A stretch of DNA of 64,000 bases from Chrysomallon squamiferum (taxonomy: Eukaryota > Mollusca > Gastropoda > Neomphalida > Peltospiridae), in contig CM022679.1 in NCBI GenBank assembly GCA_012295275.1, positions 3,288,412 to 3,352,411 on the forward strand, read 5' to 3'. The notes under the pieces were generated by a model that was not told the DNA's origin, made no database searches, and was given only the letters and a program-made list of their open reading frames with translations. This document shows positions 14,433-25,411 of this stretch, piece by piece (position 1 is the stretch's first letter; the number at the start of each line of letters is the position of its first letter). Made by a program: the position numbers and the translations under genes.

Positions 14433-14849
14433 TTAACTCATAAAAAAACAAAGATTTAATTTGCGCAGCACATTGTCATCTATTAACATACTGTAACCAT
14501 AATTAAACACGTTATTGGTATAATTATTTAATACAAAAATATACCCTTGCCTCTTCCGCGTTTGATGAATTTTCACTAACTCATAATAGTGATCAACAGA
14601 GGAAGTCACGTTTTGGGTTATCAGTGATCTGGAATTCTCGGGTTTAAGTTTAAATGGGTGTGTTAAAGGAAACCCCCAGAGGAATACTCGACGATTTTCT
14701 TTCAGACTACAATACAAAGATTTTAAATAATTTAACGTCTGTGATGTTAACCATTGTGACTGACTGCTGCCAGGCACAATACATATATTTTCCGTAGCTA
14801 CGTAATTCTTAGCCAGTGTAAATCTTGACATAGCTTCATAGATGACCAA
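14433..14849 (-). CDS. Hypothetical open frame of 138 codons, doubtful
   Basis: A long frame for such AT-rich DNA, free of repeat-derived residues. No family motif, signal peptide or neighbouring exon is seen. Given the stop frequency expected at this base composition a frame this long could arise once by chance in the window, so I rate it low. Confidence 0.15.
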   Translation of the reverse strand: MVIYEAMSRFTLAKNYVATENICIVPGSSQSQWLTSQTLNYLKSLYCSLKENRRVFLWGFPLTHPFKLKPENSRSLITQNVTSSVDHYYELVKIHQTRKRQGYIFVLNNYTNNVFNYGYSMLIDDNVLRKLNLCFFMS

Positions 14850-15136
14850 TTGTGTATTAAAATAGCCGTAGAATTTTCCTTCAACAATTTGAGAAAAATC
14901 GCTAACTTCGCATAAAAACTAACTTGAAAACGGTATTGTGAAAGTTCAAATATTTTTTGTTTGTTTGTTGTTACTGTACTCTTCTGTTGCTTTTGTCTTT
15001 CATTTCTTTTACCATTGGTTAATACTGTGTATCATAATTTTAATTTTGCGGCTGTTTATTTATTTATTTATTTATTTATTTATATGTAATTATCTGAACA
15101 CCTTTACATGTAAATTGACATGTAAAAAAAGATCTT

Positions 15137-15180
<44 letters not shown>

Positions 15181-15339
15181 GAAAAATAACGGAGAAGAAG
15201 AAGAAGAAGAAGAAGAAGAAGAAAAAGAAGAAATGGTTCATAACCTATGTTTTAAAAGTTGTCTATACTTACTTATGTTTGCTTCATCTCAGTTATTGGA
15301 CACATTCTTATGAAATCATACAATTGTAAAATACTACGT
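14850..15339. other. Simple-repeat-rich intergenic DNA
   Basis: (TTTA)n at 15056-15083, (TAA)n at 15137-15178, (GAA)n at 15196-15230. Confidence 0.7.
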
Positions 15340-15635
15340 TACTATTATTATTATTATTATTATTTGAATATGTACATTATGAGTCAAGTGAATATTTTAT
15401 TTGACTTATGGAACTAATTGTAAAGAGGTAATAGTAAAAAACACACAACATTTTGAAGAAGTAAAGTGAAGATGTTTTTTAATTAAAGTTTTACGACTTT
15501 TATCTGAATTTTGTGATATGTTTAATTTTACTTGGACATTTTATTTTCGCATGCGTGCATGTATGTATCATGATATGTCTGTTAAAAGAGTTATTTCCCC
15601 TTACAGTGTTGTTATAATTATTATTGTTGTTGTTG

Positions 15636-15671
<36 letters not shown>

Positions 15672-15929
15672 ATCTGATTGTTTCTTCTTTTATGTTTTTC
15701 TTTATGTTTTGTCTTTATTATTTCATTATCTTAAATTTAATTTATTTTTTCTTAACTTAATTTTATTTCGTTGCTTTTGTACCTTAGGTGAACAGTCCCC
15801 CAGAAACACATTTTCAAGTATGAGTTCCCGTATTAGCCACTCTGAGGTGGGGGTATCATCACTCACCAGGTGACTCACTGTTGCTGCATTTAAGGTACAA
15901 ATTAAAAAAAAATAATGGTGAGCAATTAT

Positions 15930-15970
15930 TAAAAAAAAAAAAAAAAAAAAATAAAATAAAATAAAATAAA

Positions 15971-16003
<33 letters not shown>

Positions 16004-16041
16004 ATAATAATAATAATAAAAAAAAAAAAAAAAAAAAAAAA
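15930..16041. repeat. Poly-A / (TAA)n tract in unit A
   Basis: A-runs broken by T and TAA, directly upstream of sub-repeat copy 1. Confidence 0.9.
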
Positions 16042-16059
16042 GATTAAAGATTTATAAAG

Positions 16060-16170
16060 AAGATGTTTGTATGCAGGAAACTGGCGGTGGGATCTTCCAT
16101 CTCTTGACTCTTCTTTCTTCTTGGCCTTTCTCCTGTGAAGGGTGTATTCGTGTTGTATGCATGACGCAGA
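16060..16170. repeat. ~110 bp sub-repeat, copy 1
   Basis: Begins AGATGTTTGTATGCAGGAAA, has a pyrimidine-rich middle (CTCTTGACTCTTCTTTCTTC) and ends GTTGTATGCATGACGC. Bounded by A-rich tracts on both sides. Confidence 0.8.
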
Positions 16171-16382
16171 AGAAGAAGAAGTAGAAGAAAATTATTATAA
16201 AATTAAAAACATTATTTAGAAAAAGAAAAGTAAAAATTTTAAAAAATAAAAGAAATTAGAAAAAAATTAAAATAATAAGTAAATAAATAAATATGTAAGT
16301 ATGTAAATAAATAAATAAGATGAAAATCAAAATTAAATACTATTACTACTATTACTACTACTAATAATAAATGAAAATATAA

Positions 16383-16420
<38 letters not shown>

Positions 16421-16470
16421 GAAGACAATAAAAAGAAAATAAGAAAAAAGAGGACAGTAAAAGATGTGTG

Positions 16471-16588
16471 AAGAAGATGTTTGTACGCAGGAAAATGGCA
16501 GTGGGATCTTCCATTTCTTTACTTTTCTTTCTTCTTCTTGGTCTTCTTTCTTCCATGTAGGGGGCGTTTTCGTGTTGTATGCATGAAA
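16471..16588. repeat. ~110 bp sub-repeat, copy 2
   Basis: Same element, with TTTGTACGCAGG and a slightly longer CTTCTTCTTGG middle. Followed by a run of A and AAT. Confidence 0.8.
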
Positions 16589-16603
16589 CAAAAAAAAAAA
16601 AAA

Positions 16604-16641
<38 letters not shown>

Positions 16642-16899
16642 ATAATAAATTTAAAAAAGAATTTTGAAGCCTCGGCCGAAATAATAATAATAATAAAAAA
16701 AAAAAAAAAAAAAAATAATAATAATAATAAAAAAATAAAAAATTTAGAAGCAGATTTAGACGGTTCGCCAAAATAATGAAGATCGGAATCTAGAGTTTCA
16801 GAAACCTCTATGCCGAATTTGATGAAAATTCCTGAATAGCAATTTCAAAATTTAATTTCCGATCGAGAACCTCTTGAACGTTAATTTTTTTTTCTAAAA

Positions 16900-17000
16900 G
16901 TCACAATTGGTTGTCGCTAACAACGTTATTTATAAAGGCTGCAAAGCGGACGTGACGGAGAACACCAGAGACACGTGACGTCAACTGGTCAAAATGACAG
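16900..17000 (+). promoter_or_regulatory. Promoter-like core in unit A (CCAAT, TATA, E-box/CRE)
   Basis: An inverted CCAAT (ATTGG, about 16906) is followed by TATAAA at 16931-16936, then CACGTG (16972-16977) overlapping TGACGTCA (16976-16983). The latter two are perfect palindromic E-box and CRE sites. Downstream is a very short ATG frame (nine codons from about 16994). This is much more GC-rich than the flanks. It reads as a Pol II promoter carried by the repeat; activity is inferred. Confidence 0.45.
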
Positions 17001-17700
17001 TAGCCTGTGTTTCTTTTGACTGAAAATAAATTCAGTTAAAATTTGTTATAAATATTTTGTTTGAAATGCCGATTAAAATATTTTGCAAGCAACTTCTAGT
17101 TTCAGTCTGTAACTTTAATACATTAGTAAATCTGGTGTGTAATGTACAGTGCCATAAATTTAAATTATCGACATCAGTTTTTACGATGAATATCACGTGT
17201 AATTATCTTTGTGGGGTAATTTGTATTTCAGTATTTTTATATTTGTAATGGAATCTTATTACAATAAACCAGGTGTATAATGTATAAGAAATAATATATC
17301 TTTTAAATTCATATTTACAAAACTATATCATTTCTTTATTGGTGGACTTGAACAGATCCATCGAATTGTTCGTCACATTTCGTCGATATTCGGTGATTTT
17401 ACTCGGGAATTTTCGGCCAGCAGATTCGGGTCGTGTCGGACGTACATTTGAAAATGTAATTCAGAGTGAATTTATTCCAATAAAATAATGAGTTAGTTTT
17501 ATTTTATTTCATTTAATTAATTAATTTAATTTTGATAATTAAAAAAATATCTATCGGTGTTTAATTCTTACGACAAAATTAAAAAAATACATTAAATAAT
17601 AATAAAATAACAACAACAACAACAACAACAACAATCTAAAATAAAGAAAGAAAGAAAGAAAGAAAAACCCACCCATTATTATGATTAATATTATTTTGGG

Positions 17701-17790
17701 AGATAGATGGCTAATGGTCTAAGGGAGGCGACTCTAATCCAATTACTTTAAAAAAAAAAATTTCATCACAAATTATTTCCTTTTTCAGTG
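17701..17790. repeat. Hairpin repeat, copy 1 (right arm degraded)
   Basis: The left arm GGTCTAAGGGAG (17717-17728) is clear. The expected right arm is replaced by an A-run and ATTATTTCCTTTTT. Confidence 0.55.
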
Positions 17791-17877
17791 TCTAATAGTA
17801 ATAATTATATAGACCAATAAAAGTCCTTAATGCTAATCATTCATAAAATATTATTATTATTATTATTATTATTATGA

Positions 17878-17965
17878 ACGATGGTTGATGGTCTAAGGAA
17901 GACGACTGCAATCTATGAATTATCTCCCTTACACCGTAAAATGAAACGTTCATATATTTGTCAAG
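17878..17965. repeat. Hairpin repeat, copy 2
   Basis: GGTCTAAGGAAGA (17890-17902) pairs with TCTCCCTTACACC (17923-17935) across a 20-base loop with two mismatches. Ends with the shared GAAACGTTCATATATTTGTC. Confidence 0.7.
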
Positions 17966-18520
17966 TAAAATACCCCTCAAAACAAATATATATATATATT
18001 TCTTTATTTTTTATATTTTTAATTTATCATCTAAGATTTAATTATTTATAAATTAATAATGATGATGATAATTATAATCATAATACAGAAACAATAACAA
18101 CAATTACGGTTTTTTTGAAACTTTAAGTTACATTGTTAATTATAAAGTTAAGCAAGAATTAAATTATTTGTTTTTAAAAATTATTTTACATAAAAACAAT
18201 TAATAAATTGATTGTTTATAAAATTTATTTTGGACAATAAACCTGAAAAAAAATGTTTTAAAGTGCAAAAAAAAACAACTGATAATGCTAGATTACTAAA
18301 AATAAAATTAGGCATTAACATTATAAACCATTGTTTTTTCATTTTGTTAAAGTGTGAAAAAAAAAATATTTATTAAAATTAACATGATAAAAACCTAATA
18401 GCAAAAATGTTAAACCTAATAAATTGGAGTATCAAAATTGTAATCAAAACTTGTAAAAAAAAAATATCAGCAAATGATTTGATTATGTTTGGTGAGTATT
18501 TTATGAAGCACAAAACAAAA

Positions 18521-19423
18521 CAAATGTTCTTGGAGAAACATTTTGACCAGTAAATCTCCAATAAAAACCTAAAAATATAATTTGCATTTTAAGCATTAAT
18601 ATTTGGCACAATAGTGGAATGTGTATATATAACAAACAGTTTTATATATAAACACTATTTCAGTAATGGTATAGATTATATGGAGACTTTTTAACATATA
18701 AAGAATTTATAATAAAACATAACAAAACTTCACATTTCTTTGAATATACTTCATTAATAAAAGTCATTAAAAATGTTATACAAAATTTACATTATTTAAA
18801 TGATGATATCTTTATGAGTCTTCATAGCCCTGCTTTTCCTTTCAAACAGAATATCTTAGTCAAAAATGTGTAAGCTGTAAAATTCTCAAGCAGTTATTCC
18901 AAAAGTACAAGTAGAGCGGCAAATTATGGATCTATTTATGACACTAAACAAGGGGAACAATATTTTCTTATATCATTTTAATCTGTTTAAGTTTCATCTC
19001 TATCTTGGTTTCAGTACAAAATCTAGCATAGAATTTTAACTACAAACACATTTTTACATTTTATTCATTTAATTAATAGCAATATATGTAGGTTTTGTAA
19101 TAACATCTTTGAAACAATTTATCAGTAATTTTTGAACTTTATGTTATTTGTCATTTATTGGTTAAAATACATACATGAATATTAAAAAATACGGAAATTA
19201 TATCACTTTTAGCAAAAATGTTGTTATTGTTGGCATGACAAATAATGAGACCATTAATATAAAACTTTATTTACTGTATTAAAAAAAGTTCATATTAATA
19301 ATCATAAAAATACTTTAAGAAAGACATTTGAAATTGAAAAATAAACGGCAATCATGAAAAGTTGAAGAACAAATGAAAGTCATGGCCCATTCTTTTTTCT
19401 TTTCTTAAATTATCTACCTTTAG

Positions 19424-19465
<42 letters not shown>

Positions 19466-19760
19466 TGGCAAAAGAAAGTGAAAATATAAGACTTCTACTT
19501 ATTTTTGTTTCATATCTACTTCTCAATTAGAATACCACATTATCTTTCAGTATGGCTGATTTACCAGCACAATCTCAGTTTCATAAACCAAAAAACTCTG
19601 TCACATCCATCATAAATGTTGCAACCAAACAACAGTGTTCATTTTATTTTAAATTTTCTTCTCTTAATGAATTCTCTCCTCAACTTCTGTACATAATAAA
19701 CTAGAATTTATTGTAATTAATTTTAAAATTGCAGTAAATTAAATGAATGAATGCATGAAA

Positions 19761-19815
<55 letters not shown>

Positions 19816-19937
19816 GTAAATAAATAGGCAAACAGAAATAAAACCAAAAGCTTAAGTTATAAAAAAGTAATAATAATTTAAGAAAAAACAATAATAAAAT
19901 AAATATTATAATATTAAAAAAAAAAAAAAAAAAAATG

Positions 19938-19978
<41 letters not shown>

Positions 19979-20467
19979 TTTAATATTAATTAAATATAAC
20001 AAGGGATCTTTCTGAGAATTCAAAATACATATATCACAGTGTTAGTCTGAGAATTGATCATGTAATACATGAGTGTTGATATTCATATACAACAATTAAA
20101 TACATACAAATAGTTGTTATTCATATACCTGAATATCACACATTTATATTTATTCTGTTGTATTTCAGCTGTCATTTTTGTCCATTCTAGTGTACAGAAA
20201 TCATTTCTTCACGTTTTACATATGTATTATATTTTATTATTGTTATTAATTTTCTTGTTTAGTAATAATAATATTCTAATTAATAAAAGAAGTAAAAAAA
20301 GATGATTGTTGTTATTAAAAATGATTACTTCTGTTATAACATAATTATTGTCTAGAGAATAATCCTGATGATTTCATGTAATTAATTACTGTGGGGGTCT
20401 TATATTAAAATTAACAAAGTTAAAGACAGAAAGAAAGGAAAAGCAAGTGACGAAAATTATTTACAAG
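18521..20467. other. Unique AT-rich DNA between the duplicated units
   Basis: No gene recognised. Contains poly-A at 19427-19462, (AAAT)n at 19759-19817 and A-rich runs at 19918-19969. Confidence 0.5.
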
Positions 20468-20560
20468 GTAGATATTTAGTGGTCTAAGGCAGATCACTCT
20501 GATCTAGATCCATGTTGTTTTTCCCTTTACACTACAAAGCGAAACGTCCGTAGTTTTAAT
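20468..20560. repeat. Hairpin repeat, copy 3
   Basis: GGTCTAAGGCAGA at 20481 with a weaker right arm TTTTCCCTTTACACTAC, then GAAACGTCCGTAG. Confidence 0.6.
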
Positions 20561-20580
20561 AAATATTTAATATTACGTGA

Positions 20581-20685
20581 TACATGTTTAATGGTCTAAG
20601 GGGGATGACTCTGATCTCTTTAGATTGTTTATCATGAATTATATCCCTTACACCATAAAGTGAAACGCTCGTACAATTTGTCATT
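20581..20685. repeat. Hairpin repeat, copy 4
   Basis: GGTCTAAGGGGGAT (20593) pairs with ATATCCCTTACACC (20641-20654). The loop is longer than in copies 2 and 6. Ends GAAACGCTCGTACAATTTGTC. Confidence 0.65.
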
Positions 20686-21392
20686 TTCTTTACTAATTTA
20701 AGCTACTAGATTAGATTTCTTTTATATTTCATTCTTCGTTATTAAATATTTTATTTATTTATTTTTCTTGTCTTTTTAGCTTCTATTACTTTTGTTATTT
20801 TCATTTTTTTAAATAATTACTTATTATTATTATTATTATTTGAATATGTACTTTACTAGTCAGGTGAATATTTTATTTGAATTATGGAACTAATTGTAAA
20901 GAGGTAATTAAACAACATTTGGAAATAAAGTGAAGATGTTTTTTAATTAAAGTTTTACGACTTTTATCTGAATTTTGAAATGTTTAATTTTGTTTGGACA
21001 TTTTATTTGCGCCTGCGTGCATGTATGTGTCATGATATGTCTTTGTTAAAAGACTTATTTCACCTTATTGTGTTGTTTATATTGTTATTATAATTATGAT
21101 TATTATTATTATTATTATTATTATCTGACTTTTTTTTTTTTTTTTTTAATGTTTTTCTTTATGTTTTATCTTTATTATTTTATTATCTTAAATTTAATTT
21201 AATTTAATTATTTTAATTTAATTTAATTTTATTTCGTTGCTTTTGTACCTTAGGTGAACAGTCCCCCAGAAACACATTTTCAAGTATGAGTTCCTGTATT
21301 AGCCACTCTGAGGTGGGGGTATCATCACTCACCAGGTGACTCACTGTTGCTGCTTTTAAGGTACAAATTATAAAAAAATAATGGTGAGCAAT

Positions 21393-21427
<35 letters not shown>

Positions 21428-21460
21428 ACACACACACAAAAAAAAAAAAAAAAATTTATA

Positions 21461-21572
21461 AAGATGTTTGTATGCAGGAAAATGGCAGTGGGATCTTCCA
21501 TCTCTTGACTCTTCTTTCTTCTTGGCCTTTCTTCTGTGTAGAGTGTATTAGTGTTGTATGCATGATGCAGAA
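21461..21572. repeat. ~110 bp sub-repeat, copy 3
   Basis: Corresponds to copy 1 in the duplicated unit. Ends GTTGTATGCATGATGC. Confidence 0.8.
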
Positions 21573-21750
21573 GAACAGAAAATTATTAAAAAATTTAAAA
21601 CATAAATTAGAAAACAAAAAGTAAAAATATAAAAAATAAAAAAAATAAAAAAAAAAAAAAAAAAAAAAAAAATAAATAAACAAAAAATAAAAAAGATGAA
21701 AATCAAAAATAAATAAATAAAAAAAAATGAAAATAAAAATGACAATCTAA

Positions 21751-21754
<4 letters not shown>

Positions 21755-21812
<58 letters not shown>
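21755..21812. repeat. (TAA)n tract in unit B
   Basis: Pure TAA trinucleotide. Confidence 0.95.
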
Positions 21813-21814
<2 letters not shown>

Positions 21815-21903
21815 GAAAATATAAATTAATAATAATAATAGTAATAATAATAAAAGAAGACAATAAAAAGAAAATAGGAAAAAAGAGGACAGTAAAAGAT
21901 GTT

Positions 21904-22022
21904 TGAAGAAGATGTTTGTATGCAGGAAAATGGCAGTGGGATCTTCCATCTCTTGACTCTTTTTTCTTCTTCTTGGTCTTCTTTCTTCCATGTAGGACGT
22001 ATTCATGTTGTATGCATGATGC
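21904..22022. repeat. ~110 bp sub-repeat, copy 4
   Basis: Corresponds to copy 2 in the duplicated unit. Preceded by (TAA)n at 21755-21812. Confidence 0.8.
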
Positions 22023-22098
22023 CAAAAAAAAATAAAAATAATAAAAAAAAAATAATAATAATAATAATAAAAAAAAAATTAATAAAAAATAAAGACAG

Positions 22099-22130
<32 letters not shown>

Positions 22131-22344
22131 AAAAAGAATTTTAAAGCCTCGGCCGAAATAATAATAATAAAAAAAGATAAAAAAAATTTAGAAGCAGATT
22201 TAGACGGTTCGCCAAAATAATGAAGATCGGAATCTATATTTTCAGAAACCTCAATGCCGAATTTGATGCAAATACCTGAATAGTAATTTCAAAATTTAAT
22301 TTCCGATCGAGAACCTGTTGAACGTTAATTTTTTTTTTTCTAAA

Positions 22345-22450
22345 AGTCACAATTGGTTGTCGCTGACGACGTTATTTATAAAGGCTGCAAAGCGGACGTG
22401 ACGGAGAACACCAGAGACACGTGACGTCAACTGGTCAAAATGACAGTAGC
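22345..22450 (+). promoter_or_regulatory. Promoter-like core in unit B (CCAAT, TATA, E-box/CRE)
   Basis: Same arrangement as in unit A: TATAAA at 22377-22382, CACGTG at 22418-22423 overlapping TGACGTCA at 22422-22429. All elements are unchanged between copies although the flanks have drifted. Confidence 0.45.
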
Positions 22451-23161
22451 CTGTGTTTCTTTTGACTGAAAATAAATTCAGTTAAAATTTGTTATAAATA
22501 TTTTGTTTGAAATGCTGATTAAAATATTTTGCAAGGAACTTCTAGTTTCAGTCTGTAACTTTAATACATTAGTAAATCTGGTGTGTAATGTACAGTGCCA
22601 TAAATTTAAAGTATCGACATCAGTTTTTACGATGAATATCACGTGTAATTATTTTTCTGGTGTCATTTATATTTCAATATTTTTATATTTGTAGTGGAAT
22701 CGTATTACTAAAAACAGGTGCATAATGTATAAGAAATAAAATTTCTTTTAAATTCATATTTACAAAACTATATTATTTCTTTATTGGTTGACTTGAACAG
22801 CTCCATCGAATTGTTCGTCACATTTCGTCGACACTCGGTGATTTTACTCGGGAATTTTCGGTCAGCAGATTCGGATCTTGTCGGACGTACATTTGAAAAT
22901 GTAATTCAGAGTGAATTTATTCCAATAAAATAACGAGTTAGTTTTATTTTATTTTATTTTATTTTATTTTATTTTATTTATTTATTTATTTATGATAATT
23001 AAAAATATATGTATTGGTGTTTTAATTCTTACAACAAAATTAAAGACAAAAACAATTTTATTTGTTTTTTATTTTAATTAATAATAATAATAATAATAGT
23101 AGTATAATTAATAATACAAGAATAATAATAGTAAAGATGGTAAAAAAAAAAAAAACCCCAG

Positions 23162-23197
<36 letters not shown>

Positions 23198-23260
23198 CAA
23201 AGAAAGAAAGAAAGAAAGAAACAAAATACCACCCGTTATTTTGATTAATATTATTTAGGA

Positions 23261-23345
23261 GAGAGATGGCTAATGGTCTAGGGGAGGCGACTCTAACGCA
23301 ATTATAAAAAAAAAAAAAATGTTTATCATTAATTATTTCCTTTAA
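23261..23345. repeat. Hairpin repeat, copy 5 (right arm degraded)
   Basis: GGTCTAGGGGAGGCGACTC at 23275, same decayed form as copy 1. Confidence 0.55.
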
Positions 23346-23417
23346 TATATTTAATAGTAATAAATATATAAACCAATAATAATTCGTAATGCTAATCATT
23401 CATAAAAAACTATCATC

Positions 23418-23418
<1 letters not shown>

Positions 23419-23468
<50 letters not shown>

Positions 23469-23489
23469 GTTATTATTATTATTATTATG
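23419..23489. repeat. (TTA)n tract in unit B
   Basis: TTA trinucleotide just before hairpin copy 6. Unit A has a shorter tract at the same place (17850-17875). Confidence 0.95.
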
Positions 23490-23580
23490 AGCGATGGTTG
23501 ATGGTCTAAGGGAGACGACTGTAATCTATGAATTATCTCCCTTACACCGTAAAGCGAAAAGTTCATATATTTGTCAAGTG
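23490..23580. repeat. Hairpin repeat, copy 6
   Basis: GGTCTAAGGGAGA (23503-23515) pairs with TCTCCCTTACACC (23536-23548) with one mismatch over 13 bases and a 20-base loop. This is the best preserved copy. Confidence 0.75.
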
Positions 23581-23919
23581 AAAAAACAACAAAAACAAAC
23601 AAATAATAAGCCATTAATAAATAATTTGTTTTTTTAAAATTTATTTTGCAGAATAAACCTCAAAAATTAAAATGTTAACAAATGATGCTAGATTACTAAA
23701 ATGGAGGCATTAACGTGATAAACATTTTCAGTTTTGTTACAGTGTTAGAAAAATATTGTAATTAAACCTAATAAATGGACAATTGTAATCAAAATCTGTA
23801 ACAAAAATATCAGCAAATGATTTGATTATGTTTGGTGAGTATTTTATGAAGCACAAAACTGAGTTCCTAAATGTTTAAACTACAGTGCACACTGCAGTAT
23901 TGTTATTTTTTTCTTACAG

Positions 23920-23978
23920 TTCATGGTGCTGGGACTAACATCAGTGAAGCTTCGAAATGCAGTGAAGCATGACATGTG
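23920..23978 (+). CDS. Exon-like segment, family unknown
   Basis: Flanked by TTTTTTCTTACAG and a GTGAGA donor, 59 nt, phase 0 in and 2 out. It reads FMVLGLTSVKLRNAVKHDM plus two bases. The outgoing phase matches the next exon-like segment at 24815. It looks protein-like but I do not recognise it. No start codon context is visible. Confidence 0.3.
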
Positions 23979-24330
23979 GTGAGATGAACCATGACGATGT
24001 TGCTTAGGAATTTAATTTTCTTTTCTTTATTTATTCATTATACTGTAATTTCAGGAATTTATTATTTATATATTTTTTTTTTTTTGGTTTTTTATTTTTT
24101 ATTTTTAATTATTATTATTATTATTATTATTATGTTTGTTTCATTTTGTTGGTTTATTACACCTTAATTTTTTTTTAAACTTAAATTTTTGTTTTATTTT
24201 TTCACTTGATTGTTGTTTGTTTATTTACAGCATCTTATTTTTAAAAATTCTGTTTTTTTATATAGAGAGGTTGAGAAAAGAATTTGCTATGAGAAGAAAA
24301 CTCTTCTTTAGAAAGAAAACTGGAGGTTAA

Positions 24331-24399
24331 AATGGTGCTGGCAAAACAACCATACTAAACATGATCATATTGGAATCATCAGGAAAAGTAAATGGATAA
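24331..24399 (+). pseudogene. ABC transporter nucleotide-binding domain fragment (Walker A)
   Basis: The frame reads NGAGKTTILNMI followed by ILESSGKVNG and a TAA. NGAGKTT is the Walker A P-loop of ABC ATPases, and the ...LNMI...SGKVNG continuation fits the ABCA type. The codon before the Asn is TAA, where intact proteins have a residue such as His or Glu, and no acceptor fits there. Downstream I find no Q-loop or signature motif. It is a decayed fragment, or an exon edge of a broken gene. Confidence 0.6.
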
Positions 24400-24409
24400 T
24401 TTTCTTAAA

Positions 24410-24692
24410 TATATTTCTAGAATTGTGAAAAATATATTGGTGAATGTGTGTGTCTTGGATGTGAAAAAAGCAACTGAGGATGTTGTGAGAGAGGAACTCC
24501 ATTCTTAGCCCAGAGTAATATGTTCATAAAAGTGTCTGTTTAAAGGCACCATCAAAGCACCATGATCAAACTGTATGTGAAATGCTCGAATTGCTTACAT
24601 CACAGTTTTCAGTCACAGTAACAACTGATTGTGATGTATCATGCATTATATCAATAATAACAGAACAGTTAAATATACACAAATAGATACTG
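24410..24692 (+). pseudogene. Coding-like tract broken by stops, family unknown
   Basis: After an acceptor-like TTTCTAG (about 24418) one frame reads RIVKNILVNVCVLDVKKATE and on to a TAG at about 24509. A second frame from about 24521 reads YVHKSVCLKAPSKHHDQTV and on for roughly 35 more codons to a TAG near 24688. Residue use is protein-like in both. Stops between them suggest a decayed gene. Family not recognised. Confidence 0.25.
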
Positions 24693-24814
24693 ATATCGTA
24701 AATGTATACACACCTATTTTACATATATATACCTTTCATCAGTATGATAATACACAAACTGACACACACATATGTGTATAGATTCTCCATATTTTATTCT
24801 GTTTTGTAATTCAG

Positions 24815-24943
24815 GATGCTGTTGTGTAACCCAGTGTATGGGAATCATTTCATACACTTTGTGTCTGAACCCAGCACAAAGCTTTCTGGGCTGACTTCAC
24901 ATGAAGAATATTTGAAATGTATTCAGCTATTAAAAAATGTCAG
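24815..24943 (+). CDS. Exon-like segment of 129 nt, family unknown
   Basis: Good acceptor (TTTTGTAATTCAG) and donor (CAGGTAAAC). Only one frame is open (phase 2 in and 2 out, a symmetric exon). It begins MLLCNPVYGNHFIHFVSEPS and ends EEYLKCIQLLKNV. Its phase fits the exon-like segment at 23920-23978. I do not recognise the family. Confidence 0.35.
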
Positions 24944-25122
24944 GTAAACAACACAGGTAAAACATGTTACTAATTAGTGTGTCATTAACTAAAATGATGA
25001 CGAAGAAACAATGGAATTAAAACATATAAACTATTTCAATGCTATATTTTTTAATTTATAATTTGTAATTTAAAAAGTATTACTGTATTTTTCAGTAAAG
25101 AATTGATAAATTTTAAAACAAT

Positions 25123-25123
25123 A

Positions 25124-25162
<39 letters not shown>
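25123..25162. repeat. (TG)n tract
   Basis: Pure TG dinucleotide. Confidence 0.95.
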
Positions 25163-25165
<3 letters not shown>

Positions 25166-25411
25166 ATCAGTAGCTTAAATAATTCACAAAGTGTAGAGGA
25201 GTAGAGCTTCAGTCAGTCTACACTGGAACAGGTATAATCCTGTACATAGTTTAGTAAGAAAACTCAGTCTACACTTGAACAGGTAAATAATTACAATGTC
25301 ATTATGAACTCTGAAGAGTTTTTTACTGTAATTAAGTGCTACCGTCTGAGAATTAATGATTTGCATGACTGAGTCTCCTTGGTACAATTCTGTGAGTTTT
25401 TTCTCTTACAG

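Larger units (their letters stand above)
15340..18520. repeat. Unit A of a ~3.1 kb direct duplication
   Basis: Aligns in order with 20822-23870, starting at the (TTA)n-TTGAATATGTAC motif and ending near GTGAGTATTTTATGAAGCACA. It contains A-rich tracts, two copies of a ~110 bp sub-repeat, a promoter-like core at 16890-17000, a short open frame (17057-17248) and two hairpin repeats. It differs from unit B by substitutions and microsatellite length. The open frame is also found in unit B (22503-22694) with a few changes; it may be neutral. Confidence 0.8.
20822..23870. repeat. Unit B of the ~3.1 kb direct duplication
   Basis: Second copy of the unit at 15340-18520, in the same orientation. It carries the same A-rich tracts, sub-repeats (21461-21572 and 21904-22022), promoter-like core (22345-22450), open frame and terminal hairpin pair. 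About 2.3 kb of unrelated sequence separates the two units. Confidence 0.8.

Noticed and set aside
17701-17965. Functional tRNA-Leu gene
   Set aside because: Only the A-box side resembles tRNA-Leu. There is no matching B box, anticodon arm or acceptor pairing.
17057-22694. A 63-codon frame present in both duplicated units
   Set aside because: Conservation is no better than in the surrounding noncoding repeat. It lacks any recognisable motif, so I treat it as a passenger of the duplication.
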